From Adiantum capillus-veneris (Eukaryota; Streptophyta; Polypodiopsida; Polypodiales; Pteridaceae), in assembly GCA_014529385.2 (NCBI GenBank), contig CM043945.1:154350741-154410740 (forward strand): a stretch of 60,000 nucleotides of DNA, read 5' to 3'. Within the stretch, counting starts at the first letter, position 1. Each line of letters opens with the position of its first letter. Positions 1-12,750 of the stretch are shown here, in pieces. Under the pieces are notes generated by a model. That model made no database searches and had not been told where the DNA came from. It saw only the letters and a program-made list of their open reading frames with translations. Made by a program: the position numbers and the translations under genes.

Positions 1-287
1 CACCCTATCGCCTACGACGGACACTGTAACCGTATTATTTATTTAAGTAGAGTCAGGCACCGGGCTTGTCGGTCCAATAAGGAAAGGTAGAGTGATCACC
101 GATGAGAGGCGCACTCTAACACGAACATGCTAGGGTTAGTTGGCTAAGCATGGGCGCCCAAGTGTGAATGGGGTGAGCTCACATAAAAGCCAATTAAACC
201 TAAAATTGAGTCATTCTCTCATTGTGCAATAGAAGTTGCTCTTGCTCCATCTCCACCTTCTCCTTCACCATCTCCTTGTGTGTGTGC

Positions 288-318
<31 letters not shown>

Positions 319-840
319 TGTGTGAGAGTGTGTGTGCGATCGAGCGTTGCGGCGGCACGATGGCGGCGAGGCGGTTGAGCGCGGTGTAGCGGCGTCTCCC
401 TCTTCTTCGCGGCGAGGAATCCTCTACGGCAGGAGCATAAGGCGGTGAGTGACACACCATTGCCCTCTTTGAGCTTACTAGTTAAACTAGTTGTGTGCTT
501 GGAGCCGTCTGCGGCTCGTACACGGTGTATCGGCAAATCCCTTGCTTCGACAGTGCGGCAAGGAGCGCACAGAGGCTTACATACCTATAAACATGCCAAT
601 GCCATTGCATAAAAGAAGGGAAAAGAATAGGGGATATTGTGGGACAACAACAAAGAAGATGCATGCAAAGCTTGCTTCTTTCCAAAGTGATGAGCTATGG
701 CTTGAGCGTTTAAAAAAGGACTCCGTTAGAGATCCTTGTCCTTCTTTTTTCTTCGTGTAACTTGAAAAGCAACAGAAAAAAAAAATCCCAATTGGTAAGA
801 ATTTGCAATTGTTCCATGCGGGCACCTTTTTTGCCTCCCT
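1..840. other. non-coding start of window with GT/GA microsatellite
   Basis: No convincing gene is seen. Positions 276-338 are a compound GT/GA simple repeat. Short open frames over it encode only low-complexity Ser/Leu/His/Thr runs or their shadows on the other strand. Confidence 0.6.
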
Positions 841-1120
<280 letters not shown>

Positions 1121-3560
1121 TCTCAATCTTGTGAGCATGGTGGAGCTCACTCATGAAGGAGACATGTCCTGTCCCCCGCTCATCACATGCAATCAACAAA
1201 ATTGAGATTGTGTTGTCTTGTACCTAAAATACATGCATGGGATACACCAAGCCGCCTTGGGCTCCCTTCAAAGTTACTAGTAATCTACAATGTATCTGGA
1301 TATACCACATTTTAATAAGTATCTGACACCCACAATCTGCTAACTATCTCAGGGAGATCAAATGTTGTCTCAGCTAAGGAACATAGCGAACTTGAAGATG
1401 TGTATATGATACACCACTAGACAAATGACAAGCAAACATCTCCTACTTGTCCAATGACAAACGCCAAATTATTGGCCAGATGAACATGAACAAAGATCCC
1501 ACTACAGAAAGTTCTAAACCACTTACAATGTGGTGTGAAATGAAAAATTGCATCCTCATCTAGCAACCAATAGGGAGAAGTGCCACCTCTCAAAGACATG
1601 TAAGCAAGAGAAACGCTAAAAATGAGAGTGACATAACCATCATTGGCATATGAAGCCACCACTCTAGCATGTGTCAAAAACATATCGCATGTATCATTGT
1701 GTCTACCTTATACATCAAAAGAAATTATGTCTAATGTGCCATGTGTGACCACAATGCCAACAGTGCAAGTATCGACAAGAATGAGGTCTTTTTCTCTCAC
1801 GAGTCATATCTACAGACTATGAAACATCACATATAAATAGAGGCCAAAAAACCAAAATTATGGCAACAAATCTGATAGAGTCTCCCTTAATAAAGTGAGC
1901 AAAATCTCAAGAAAAACCTGAACAGTAAACCATTCCAACATGGCAGCAAAGGGGGAGATCACTCGACCACTACACAATCATAACCATGATCAATGCATCA
2001 ATCTGATGCTCAAGTATACAAAATGTAGCTCTATCAAAGCAATGTACAATAGCAATGTCCAACCTCTACTTCACCCTCTGCTTAAAACCAAGCAAAGTCA
2101 ATGCATAAATAAACTTCAAGTGATAACGTAAGCACAATGAATAGCAAAGATTCAAGACTGGGATAAATAGCTTTCACTAGAGCATAAAATAAATAACTAT
2201 AGGTATAAGTAGAGAGAAAACACAATTCTCCATACGCCTCCGACAAAACTATGTGCAAATTGTACACCTGTAGAATTTGAAAACTGCGTATAAATAGTAT
2301 CCGTAACTTATAGCCTGGAGAACTTGTAGCCTGTGACTATTTGAAATCTATAGCCACAATGATCATACACAAATATCACTCTTGTGGGAGTTTGTATAAG
2401 AACATCATCTCTGTCCGAAACTAACAAATACTATGAAGGTGAGAGTTAAAACTCCATCACTCTTAACGTAAATCTTGACCACAAAATCATCAAAGAGTAA
2501 GTTGCAAATATGTAGAAAGCATGATGAGAATCTGGGAGAAAAAAAAAAGAGTTTCCCTTGAAATTTGAGTAAAATCTCAAAAATCTCATCAAAATCGCAG
2601 AGACCATAAACAAACACTCAGTGTCTCAAGAGGAAAATTCACATATGGTAGACATAACCTATAACGAAAATCCTACTCCTAAATGAGGGGCTCTATGGAC
2701 AAGTGTACATGTCCAAGAATCTTGTAAACCTATGAATTCGCCACACCTACAAGTGAGAACTAGCTCATTTGGTATTTGCATATACATACATAGCAAAAAC
2801 CGCACAAAATTGTGATAAAAAACTCTTTGAAGTAATCCACGTAGTCATACATGACTACATAACATGTGTATTATAATCCGCACTAGAAAAAATCACATGT
2901 GAAGTAAAATACCTTGATCAAAAAGTGATCCTTGGTCAGAACTCCAACGCTCTTCACCTATGTTATTGATGCAGGACAATCCACCTCGGAGTAAGTGTGT
3001 GCCCAAGAAATCATTTCTCTCAAGAGACCACATTAAGGGTACATAAATGCCTTTGTGCTTGTGTCTAAGAGCACAGTAGATAGTGGTGTTGATGTTGATC
3101 TTGAACCGTCAATGCCATGCCTTTGTTGTCATCGCTTCTTCTTTACCCAAATCTACCAAAAAACCTCAAATCTCAAGCTTTCCATAAGCTGAGATTGCAT
3201 CTTTAGCCTCGAGCACTTGTTGTGCTTTCAAAATTGCATCATACTTGTACAATGTGCAAAATAAAAAACCTAAAATCTCCTATATGAGTTGAATAACATC
3301 AAGAATTTGCGCTCAGTTTCTTCTACAAAATTGTAGAGCATGTCAAAACGAAGGGATTGGAGACAGAATTTTCAAATTTACAATCTACAAGGAAAAAAAT
3401 GATCTACAAAATAGTGTTGCTACATACACACAGTTTAAAGGTAGTCCCTATCTTCCACATTATCTTCTAAGCTTCCACAAGAGCATACATCACTCTTAGA
3501 TGAGCTTACAAGCTCCCCTTTTGTTCTCACAAATCTTCCAAGATTTTATTATCTCTCTAC
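1121..3560. other. non-coding stretch, nothing recognised
   Basis: AT-rich sequence with only short open frames on both strands and no recognisable domain, RNA gene or element end. It may be decayed repeat DNA. Confidence 0.5.
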
Positions 3561-3880
<320 letters not shown>

Positions 3881-5433
3881 GGTCAAGTGGGTAGTGGATA
3901 CTTTACATCCGTCCTAGTGCAAGGCACATGCCGCCTTTACCCCAAGAACCACATGGCTTAAAGCTACCCAACTTACCTTGCATGGTTAAGGAGGCTTTTC
4001 ACATGTAAAAAATAATGCAAGCATGAAGTCCTTGCACTTGGGCCTACTAACCACATAATTTATAAATTACACACATCTAGATTCCTTTGCCTACACTAGG
4101 TCATCATACCTCCTCTGACATTCTGGTATACAACTGTAAGCACCCTTGACCTTGCTTTCCATATTTTTTTGGAATCAGCTCTCTTTAGCTCCACCACCGT
4201 GATTCTTTTAAAGATCACTTATAATATAATGTTTTTTAGAGTCTAGAGCTTGAAATTGTATTTCACTCTAGACAAAAGAGAACTTTATATTCTATCTTTG
4301 GGGCTTTCATATTTACAAAGCGACGAAAGACTTAGTGAAAGATTTACTCTTGATTGAGCTATGGAGGCTTAATTTGTTCAAGCAATCTTGCCTTTCAACT
4401 AAGAGAACTCATTTTCATTGTTCGCAATAATTTTGGCATCTCTATCTTGTGAGAGTCAATAAAGAACATCAACAAGTCTATGGCGAACTCTCTATGGTAG
4501 TAATTGCATACAGAGATTGCATCAAGATAATGCTGCTTCTTGAAGAGAAGCTTTTGATGATCAAGTTCACAACAAAGAAGGTCAAGTTTATTTTCAACCA
4601 TGAATACATGTTCCTAATGCCAAAGTAAAGGTATCGGATACAAGGTTCAAGGTGTTCAAGATTTATGTATGTTCAAGATTTAAAAGGTTAAAAGCATGTT
4701 AACGTGACATGCTTTTTGTGCTAGTTATCATATTCAAATTAGCACATCTAAACAAAACTGGCTGCCCAGTAAAATCTTCACAAATAATATCAAATTTGTT
4801 GAAGTTTGTACATTTGTATTCCGTGTTTTAGGAGCTTTCTATTGATATATCGTGCGTCATAGATCTTAGAGATCTAGCTCATAGTATTGTACTAGTTAGC
4901 GTATGTCAAAATTGTGCTAATTAGCGCTATCCGGCCAGCTTAAAGAATGTCACATTAACATGCTTTCACCGGTGCTTGGATCTTTGGATTCCTCAAGAAC
5001 TTGTAACCAAGTAGAAATCTAGGAACAATATCAAAAATCTCATTGTTTACCTTATGTCAATGATGATTTTTGTTTAGATTTATGAAAAGGTCATAAATAT
5101 TTTGTCACCAAAATTATAAATTGTATAGACAATACATACACATGTGCATAGGAGGTCATAAGGTAAGACCTCCCTTGTTGTCTATGTCTATTGTCCGTGG
5201 TTCATTAAGTATGTTCTCTCATTATGATTGTCTTTAGAGCAATGTACACACACCCTATATCATGTGTCTCTTCCACATGTTGTTTGCGGGGCATTTGTTT
5301 GGCTTTTTTTAGATGTTTATGTCTATTGTAGATGGTTTTATAGGGGCGCAATGTCAGAATATAACCTTCACAAGCGTGTGGTCAATCTCCTAAATCGTGC
5401 ATGATATACACCACCTGTTTAGATGTTGGCACT
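3881..5433. other. non-coding stretch flanking the chromovirus
   Basis: No gene is recognised on either strand; only short open frames. The last five bases before the retrotransposon (5,434-5,438, TTGTA) are its target-site duplication. Confidence 0.5.
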
Positions 5434-5438
5434 TTGTA

Positions 5439-7028
5439 TGTCATAATAATCAATATCTAATTCTCCTAAATGATTTTCTCATATTAAACTGATCATTTAA
5501 TGTGGGAAAGTGCCAGGGGAGAAAAAGCTAGAATATTGGTTAAGCTAGCAGATCGGCCACAGTAGGGATCCAAAGGAGGGAAAATAGGGATCCAAAGGGG
5601 GGACCATCTGCAAAAGATCCATGTGCAACAATGGGCTAAAAAGACCCTAAGGTTCAGCCCATTAAGACTTCCAAAATGCTAAGGTTCCAAAATTCAAAGG
5701 TTGTGTCCAAAGGTCAAACCTAGGGGAAATTGGATGCTTTGTGTGTACCAAAAAACGTCTTTGTAATCCCTACATGGGAGGGGGCGAGCCCTTCTTCTAG
5801 GGGATGAGAGAGAAAGTCACACACACACACACACAGGCTCCCTTTACACAAAGGGAATTAGGGACACATGTCATCTCCCTAGCCCAGATGCCCAGAAGGT
5901 GTGCCCAATTCCTATTGGATGGCCTTGGAGGTGGACCAATGAAATTTAAACTAGAGTAAATCTAGTTTAATTAACTTAAAAAAACACTTAATAAAAGAAC
6001 CAATGAGAATTAAGTCTCCTAGAAGACTATTGGGCATTCTCCCAAGGGATCCAATGAGCATTCAGGAGCCCAATGGCTTGCCTGATTCCTATTGGCCAGG
6101 AGGCAAAGGGGTCCAATGAGAGTTTAGTTTAATTATTTAATTACCTAAAGCTCTCACAAAAGGGGAAAGCGTGACACATGTCAAAAGGCTATCACTTATG
6201 CTGCTTAATGGTGATAGGCTAGCCCTGGGGAGGGCCAATGAGGCTGCAGGAAGAGCAAATAGAAAGGGGGCTCGCCCAAGAGAGAGAGGGGGCTGATTTT
6301 TGCAAGGCATTATCACACACACACTCACACACAGTCTATGTGTGAAGCAAACAAGACTATCTCTTCCCAAGCTTTAATGGAGAGCTCATCACCTACTCCA
6401 AGCTTGTGAGATAGAAGCCTACATCAACACTCTCTTGGCATGTGGATGCAAATCCAACCAAGAGTCAAGCTTCAATGCATGCTCATCTCCTCTACCAAGC
6501 TAAGTACTAAGCTAAGCTATGCTAATATGAGTGATTATGTGAGGAGATGTACATCTTTCTCGTAAGATACTCCTTCTTCCTCTCAATCTACTCTCATACC
6601 CTGCTAGCTCTCACCATCTTCAAAGGTGTGTGAGGTCTTGGGTCTGAGAACGGGGATAATTCAAGTTGTGTTTGTTAAGTGTTTTGCTTAGTGCATGAAG
6701 CTTTCATCTTCATTGCACTAGCTAGTCTTGAAGGAACACAAAGAATTGTATTGTACAATGTCTCTCTTGATGGGAGAAACCATAATACAAAGCCTTTTGG
6801 AGGGGGGACCGGCTCCATGCAAATCCGGTCCTCAACTGTTGTCATTAGCTTAATTTCTCTCTCTTTTGAAAGTATTGTCGATGCTATTCAACTAGGTGTT
6901 ATGCTTTTTGTTGCTCTCTCCACCCAAGCACTCTTGTAATTCTCATTAGGAATCTATTCTAATGAAATGCCCACTATGTTCATGTTAATTTCCGCTACAC
7001 ATAAGTTATTAGGCCATTAAATGTTACA
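5439..7028 (+). repeat. 5' LTR of the chromovirus
   Basis: 1,590 bp, starting TGTCATAATAATC and ending AAATGTTACA. It matches 12,751-14,354 almost base for base (about 98 % by eye). The main length difference is a shorter CA microsatellite here (5,819-5,836) than in the 3' LTR (13,134-13,160). No strong TATA box is obvious. A cluster of CCAAT boxes lies at 5,909-6,240. Confidence 0.95.
5909..6240. promoter_or_regulatory. CCAAT-box cluster in LTR
   Basis: About ten CCAAT or ATTGG pentamers fall within about 330 bp, on both strands (for example near 5,909, 5,918, 5,937, 6,000, 6,029, 6,051, 6,070, 6,090, 6,111 and 6,239). CCAAT is the known NF-Y core site. The same clustering occurs in the 3' LTR and, more diverged, in the minus-strand solo LTR at 22.4-22.6 kb. 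A role in transcription of the element is inferred. Confidence 0.45.
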
Positions 7029-7029
7029 C

Positions 7030-7041
7030 TGGTATCAGAGC
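7030..7041 (+). other. primer binding site (initiator Met tRNA)
   Basis: TGGTATCAGAGC, one base after the 5' LTR. It is complementary to the 3' end of plant initiator methionine tRNA, the usual minus-strand primer of plant LTR retrotransposons. Confidence 0.9.
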
Positions 7042-7446
7042 TCAAGGTTTCTCTTTTCTTGCTCAAGAGGGGAGGTCCTCAAGCTAGCTACAAATGGTTG
7101 GTATTATTAAATGGCTGTGAGTAAGTAGAATAGGGATTTTTTTAGCCTTGCAGTGCGCCTGCCTTCATGCAGTTAACGGGGCATCACCGTCGAGAGCTAT
7201 GGTCTTAATAGTGGAGTCCTACGGGGCTTGCCTACGGCTTAACCACTATTGAGATATTAGAAGCTTGACAGGAGTCGGTGCTGTTTTGGTGTCGAAAGAC
7301 CCTCTCTTCTATTCCTTGCAATTGATGGTATTCGAGCCGTGGGTACAGTAGCTTGAGTGCTTTTTCTAAAGGGGTAAAGAGGAGTAGCAACTAGGGCTTG
7401 AAGTGCCAAAGTACACCTAAAAATTTTACACCTAAAAGTTGTTAGA

Positions 7447-9975
7447 ATGGCTAACAATAGTAAAGAGAGTGAAATTAATGTTGATAACTTTGATTTTGCT
7501 CATGAGCAAGCTACTAATGATGCTTCAATGCTTGTTAACTATTTTGTTTCTAGGCTTCAACAAGCCATGGGCAATCCATCTCTCCAAAGTGAAGTGCAAC
7601 GACAGCTCCGTGCTCACGGGATTCTCCAAGCTCATCACTATGACGAGAGAACACCTAGGAAGCCTCCTTGTGAGACTACCAAAAAAGGTCTCTCTCCGAT
7701 TCGGGAAGAAGAAGAGAATCCATATGAAGGGCTCGAGAATTTACTTCTTGATGATGCATCTCCTTCTCAAAGGAGAACTCAAGAGCCTCCACCGAAGGAA
7801 CGAGAAAGAAGAGAGTCTCCCCCCACCTCGGCGGAGATGGCTCCACAAAGACGGCGGGCTAAACGCTCTCCATCACCACCAAAGCGGAGAAGACCATCAC
7901 ACTCTTCTCCACGCCATAATTCAAAGAGGGATGATAAAAAGCAAGAGAAGAAAAAGGCGAGAAAGAGGACACCCTCTTCTCCATCTTCTTCATCCTCTTC
8001 CTCTTATGAAAGCTATGGTGAAGACGACAAAGATCAAGACAAGAAAAAGGCGAGAAAGAGGTCACCCTCTTCTCCACCTTCTTCAAATTCTTCACCTTCT
8101 GAAGAAAGTGATGGTGCAACCTTTGAACCATCAAAAAGAAGAGGCCATAGGAAATCCTATGCCACATGGAAGAGGTCATGCAAACTGAAGAAATTCAAAG
8201 AGGGAGGGAAGAGCATCTCTTTCCTTACCTATGATGGTACCTTTGGTGCTACGGACAAAGTCTTGGCCTTTATCCAACAATTCGATGCGGCGTTTGGAGA
8301 TGAGGGCTTCACGGAGTCCTCTAAGCTACGCCATGTAGCTATGCACTTTCAAAAGTCTGCCAGACAATGGTGGTCTAGCCTACGAGCCAACGGTGAAGCT
8401 CCACAAACATGGAAAACTTTAAGAGCCTCCATTATGAAGCAGTTTTTGGCCACCGATGCCAAAGACAAAGTACTCACCGAATGGCGAAGCTTAAAGCTCT
8501 CTCCCAATGAATCCATCCACAAATATGTAGACAAGTTTTGGGACTTACAACTCAAAGCCACTGTCTTCAAAAAGTTGGATTTTGGAGAGCAAAAGCAACA
8601 GTTTTGTGCGGGCTTAACCGAAGAAATGGCGGAGTATGTCAACTCCCAAAGGCCACGTACCATATCGGCGGTAATACACCACACTATGGTGGCCTCTCGA
8701 ATCAATTTCCAAACGGGGGCTAAAAGAAATAATAAGCCCCCGGAAAACAAGGGTTCCAATGAGCCTAAGGGGAAGGACAATGTCCAAAAGTCTCCTAAGG
8801 GCAACTCCAACAAAGCTAAAGAGAAGGGAGTTTACAAAGGTAAGAATAAAATCTCTCCTGAAGAGCTTGAGCGTTATCGTAAGGATAACCGGTGTTTCAA
8901 GTGCGGCGAACAAGGGCATGCGTACCGCGCTTGTCCCCAAGAGAACAACCGCCAAGATCCTCCTAGAGCTTCTTTGGTTGAAATCCAAGAGGAGGAGACT
9001 CACGAAACTCACCACAAAGGATCTCCTCTATGCCATGCTTGGGGAAAGGTAAGAGAACATGATGCTTTTATTCTGTTTGACCCTGGTTCTACTCACAATT
9101 TTATATCTATGGAGTTAGCCACCAAGCTAGGCATACAATCCTACGAGATGGGAGATGTCCTACCCGCAGACAGTGCCTTCAAGGGGCAAGAAGCTTCAGT
9201 CACTCCCTTAATTGGGAAATTGAGGCTTCATGTCCAAGGCTATGTGGACAAAGAGGACTTCTTTATCTCTCATCTCAAGCATGAGGATGTAATCCTAGGG
9301 GCACCATGGTTTGACCGCCTGGCTGCCGATGTTAAATTTCCTGAAAGGAGAATCTCCTTTAAGTTTAGGGAAAAAGACATGTATATAGATGCTAAGGAAA
9401 TGGGTAACACCATCCCCATTGTACATACACCAGCTTTCAACAAGTCAATAAAGATCTCTATTTCCGTGTACATGATTTTTGTTAAATATTCTCAAAATGA
9501 ACCTAATGCTTTAGCAAAAGAAAATAAAAGCAACCAAAAGGAATTAGAGTTATCCAATTTTCTCAAGGGGTTTCAAGATGTTTTTATTGACGACATCCCT
9601 TGTGAGCTACCTCCTAAACGAGGTAATGATGACCATGCAATTGAACTTCTTCCAGGAAGTTCAGCGCCTAACAAACCTCCTTATCGAGTTTCTCAAGCTC
9701 AACAAGAGGAGATTATGTGGCAAGTGCATGAGTTAGTTGAGAAGGGTATGGTTAGGCCAAGCTCATCTCCATTTTGCTCACCTGTGCTACTAGTGCAAAA
9801 GAAAGACGGCACATATCGTATGTGTGTCGACTATAGAGCACTAAATAGGATCACTATCAAAAATAGGTTTTCCGTTCCACGGTTAGAAGACCTATTTGAT
9901 AAGCTACAAGGATCGTCCTACTTCAATAGGATTGACGTAAAAAGTGGCTATCATCAAATAAGGATAGTTGATTAA
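7447..9975 (+). CDS. chromovirus Gag-protease-RT (5' part of gag-pol)
   Basis: The 842-residue open frame is the N-terminal half of the polyprotein. Residues about 131-223 are an Arg/Ser/Lys-rich stretch with two copies of a KKKARKR[T/S]PSSP unit. The retrotransposon Gag capsid domain follows (WW near residue 306, then the QFL and EWRSL region). Next come a CCHC zinc knuckle CFKCGEQGHAYRAC (8,893-8,934), an aspartic protease with FDPGSTHNFIS (about 9,076, DPG in place of the usual DTG/DSG) and the start of reverse transcriptase (MCVDYRALNRIT, then IDVKSGYHQIRI). The frame ends at an in-frame TAA (9,973) inside RT where other elements have a sense codon, so this is a nonsense mutation and not a natural end. 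The Met at 7,447 is the first after the leader and suits a Gag start. Confidence 0.9.
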   Translation: MANNSKESEINVDNFDFAHEQATNDASMLVNYFVSRLQQAMGNPSLQSEVQRQLRAHGILQAHHYDERTPRKPPCETTKKGLSPIREEEENPYEGLENLLLDDASPSQRRTQEPPPKERERRESPPTSAEMAPQRRRAKRSPSPPKRRRPSHSSPRHNSKRDDKKQEKKKARKRTPSSPSSSSSSSYESYGEDDKDQDKKKARKRSPSSPPSSNSSPSEESDGATFEPSKRRGHRKSYATWKRSCKLKKFKEGGKSISFLTYDGTFGATDKVLAFIQQFDAAFGDEGFTESSKLRHVAMHFQKSARQWWSSLRANGEAPQTWKTLRASIMKQFLATDAKDKVLTEWRSLKLSPNESIHKYVDKFWDLQLKATVFKKLDFGEQKQQFCAGLTEEMAEYVNSQRPRTISAVIHHTMVASRINFQTGAKRNNKPPENKGSNEPKGKDNVQKSPKGNSNKAKEKGVYKGKNKISPEELERYRKDNRCFKCGEQGHAYRACPQENNRQDPPRASLVEIQEEETHETHHKGSPLCHAWGKVREHDAFILFDPGSTHNFISMELATKLGIQSYEMGDVLPADSAFKGQEASVTPLIGKLRLHVQGYVDKEDFFISHLKHEDVILGAPWFDRLAADVKFPERRISFKFREKDMYIDAKEMGNTIPIVHTPAFNKSIKISISVYMIFVKYSQNEPNALAKENKSNQKELELSNFLKGFQDVFIDDIPCELPPKRGNDDHAIELLPGSSAPNKPPYRVSQAQQEEIMWQVHELVEKGMVRPSSSPFCSPVLLVQKKDGTYRMCVDYRALNRITIKNRFSVPRLEDLFDKLQGSSYFNRIDVKSGYHQIRIVD

Positions 9976-10353
9976 GACATTATGAAGACCGCATTTCGCA
10001 CCACATTTGGTCTTTACGAATACATTGTCATGCCTTTTGGCTTGACCAATGCACCAGCCACATTCAACCGCTTGATGGAGAAGCTGTCCAGGCCTCATCA
10101 AACCTTCACTGGAGTGTTCTTTGATGATATTATCATCTACTCTAATTCATTGGAGGAACACAAGCAACACCTCGAGGTAATATTTCAAGTTTTGAGAGAG
10201 AATAAACTTTATGTTAATCGAAAGAAAAGTAAATTTTTCTTGCAAGAGATTCAGTATTTAGGTAATATTATCTCTCAAGATGGCATCCAAATGGATCCAT
10301 CAAAGTTAGAGGTAATAAAAGGATGGCCTAAACCAAGGAATCTCATGAACTAA
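9976..10353 (+). pseudogene. chromovirus RT, central part
   Basis: Same frame as the upstream open frame, directly after the TAA at 9,973. It carries RT palm motifs: KTAFRTTFGLYEY, MPFGLTNAPATF and the catalytic FFDDIIIYS (about 10,114-10,140), then the RT thumb (YLGNIIS). It ends where one base appears to be missing near 10,345, after which the RT connection continues in another frame (SFIGMCAYYRRFI). Confidence 0.85.
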
Positions 10354-10676
10354 GAAGCTTTATAGGTATGTGTGCATACTATAGACGCTTCATAGAAAAG
10401 TTCTCACAAATTGCGGGACCATTACATGACCTAACAAAGAAAAGCGTTAGGTATACATGGTCTGCTAAGGAGAACAATGCTTTCAAAAAGCTTAAAGAAA
10501 AGCTTATCTCTCAACCTGTGCTTACACTACCAGATCTCTCAAAACCATTTGAGGTCCAATGTGATGCTTGTGGTGATTGCCTTGGAGCTGTTTTGCTTCA
10601 AGAAGGGCATGCCATAGGCTATGAGAGTCTAAGGCTCGACCCTGTTGAGCAAACTCTAGGCATATACGAAAAGTAA
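10354..10676 (+). pseudogene. chromovirus RT end and RNase H, first part
   Basis: Shifted one frame relative to RT. It holds the end of RT (YYRRFIEKFSQIAGPLHDLT) and the start of RNase H (FEVQCDACGDCLGAVLLQ; the D of the usual TDAS-type motif is present). It ends at TAA (10,674) within the normally uninterrupted YEKELLVVLHAL-type helix, so this is a second nonsense mutation. Confidence 0.8.
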
Positions 10677-11293
10677 CTCCTTGTAGTTCTACATGCCTTA
10701 GACTCATGGAAGCACTATTTATTGGGGACTCCTTTCATTCTACGAACGAATCACGAAAGTCTTAAGTACTTCATGACGCAGACCAAGCTCTCCGACAAAC
10801 AAATGAGGTGGGAAAATTTCCTTTCACAATTTCATTTTCATGTTGCTCACATTGCTGGCAAGCATAATCAAGTAGCCAATGCACTCTCAAGACGGCCGAG
10901 AGTGAATGCGGTTTCCATAGCAACTCACAATGATCTATCTTCAATGATAGATGAGTATGCTATTGATCCCAATTTTAGAGATGTGATTTCAACCCTTGCA
11001 TTGGGGAAGAAAGAAGAACCATTTACCTTACAAGATGGTTATCTTCTCTATGGCAATAGACTATGCGTTACTAACTCACTACGTGAGAAAGTAATGTATG
11101 AATCTCATGCTCCACCTTATGCGGGGCATAGAGGGATTCAGTCTACCTTAAAGGGAATTGAAACATATTTCTATTGGCCTACCATGAAAGTGAACATACA
11201 AGAGTATGTTTCTAAATGTGTGGTATGCCAAAAGACAAAATTTGATAGAGGGAAGCAACTTGGATTGCTTAACCCTTGCCAATCCCTAATTCA
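10677..11293 (+). pseudogene. chromovirus RNase H end and integrase zinc domain
   Basis: Same frame as the preceding piece; open from about 10,722. It shows the rest of RNase H (LRTNHESLKYFM, HVAHIAGKHNQVANALSR) and the integrase HHCC zinc domain (H in ESHAPPYAGHRG, then CVVCQKTKFD). A frameshift near 11,290 separates it from the integrase core. The frame formally stays open to 11,372, but its last residues are out-of-frame shadow. Confidence 0.8.
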
Positions 11294-12394
11294 CCATGGA
11301 AGAGCATATCCATGGATTTTATCTTTGAATTGCCTAAGTCTATCCATGGGAATACGGGAATATGGACGATAGTAGACAGGTTCAGTAAATAAGCTCAGTT
11401 TATACCTGTCAAAAAGACTATCAAAGCCCATCAAATGGCAACCCTCTCCATTTCACAAATTTTCAAGTACCATGGCTTGCCAATGTCCATAGTGTCGGAT
11501 AGAGATCCTAGAATGACCAGTAATTTTTGGAAGGGTCTCTTTGAGAATTTAGGGACAAGGCTAAACTTCTCTTCGGCCTATCATCCACAAGCGGATGGCC
11601 AAAGTGAAATAGCTAACCTAACCATTCTTGATCTACTAAAATCGTATGTAACGGAAGTAGATCAAAGATCCCAATGGGAGAAGTACTTACCCTTAGTGGA
11701 GTATGCTTACAATAACATTGTACATACTTCCACGGGAAAAGCACCTTTCGAGGTAATTGAGGGAAGATCAAAAAGTCCCTTGCTACTTAAGGTACATGGG
11801 AAGATCTTCGCTGCAGATGAGTATAGCCGAGAACTACAAGAATCTTTTCAAAAGATTAAGGATGCTATCTCTATCTCACAGCAAAGGCAAAAGGCTGCTG
11901 CTGACAAGCACAGAAGAGCCCAAGCCTTTAAAGAAAACGATTGGGTCTTGTTAAAGTTTCCCAAGGCTAGATTAAGGCACACGACGGGCAAGAATCCTAC
12001 GGGCCACCAAAAGTACTATGCTAAACTAGCAAAAAGGTACTATGGTCCCTTCCAGATTCTTAGGCCAATCAACGAGATGGCCTATCAACTCAAGTTGCCC
12101 AATCATTGGCTCATACACAATGCTTTCCATGTGAGCCTATTAAAGCCTTACAAAGGAGAGCCACCTCAAGAACCAACTATTGAAGAGCCACCGGAGATCG
12201 AGGACCAAGAGGAGGTGCTGCAGCCCGAGTCCATTCTCCGACATGAAGACAAGGTATTAAGAGGCGGTAAGACTATCCAACGATATCTTATTAAGTTTAA
12301 GAATTATCCTTTTGAAGATGCTAGATGGATGCAAGGAATACAATTAAAGGATAACCTAAACCTTGTCAATGCTTACAATGCTTCCCAAGAATAA
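11294..12394 (+). pseudogene. chromovirus integrase core and chromodomain
   Basis: The catalytic core begins about 11,294 with the first Asp (MDFIFELP, about 11,315). A TAA at 11,390 breaks the VDRFSK motif. From 11,435 the frame is open for 319 residues with the second Asp (VSDRDPRMTSNFW) and the Glu region (YHPQADGQSEIAN). The GPFQILRPINEMAYQL core follows, then NAFHVSLLKPY and a C-terminal chromodomain (ILRHEDKVLRGGK, then YLIKFKNYPFEDARW, 12,234-12,330). Chromodomains of this class steer integration toward marked chromatin in related elements; that role is inherited from the family and not shown here. Confidence 0.88.
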
Positions 12395-12736
12395 GCACAT
12401 GTACAAAATGTTAAAAATGAACAAAGTTTTTCTCTTATAAGACTCTCTTTTTCTTTATTTGTGCACAAAAATGAAGTAGTATGCATGCTTAGATCAAGTT
12501 TGCGGAGACGACGTCTCCCAAACACCAAGTAGAGCTTGTCACTCTACTATGGAAGACTAATACGACTAATGTGCAGACATGCTTGCGGCAGCCTCAGGCT
12601 CTCAAGCGCGAAATGGACTAGTCACCCATTGTGGAATGATATCGTAGGGTAACATAGGGATCCTCTACCCGCTAAGAAAAGGACTCATGAACATGCTTTA
12701 TCTTCTCTACACCATAGTCGAGGACAACTATGATTT

Positions 12737-12750
12737 CAAGAGAGAGGTAA
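12737..12750 (+). other. polypurine tract of the chromovirus
   Basis: CAAGAGAGAGGTAA immediately before the TG of the 3' LTR; this is the expected plus-strand priming site. Confidence 0.8.

Noticed and set aside
7859-8179. Minus-strand 106-codon frame and plus-strand 249-codon frame at 7,439-8,188
   Set aside because: Both are shadows of the Gag frame in its low-complexity Arg/Ser region.
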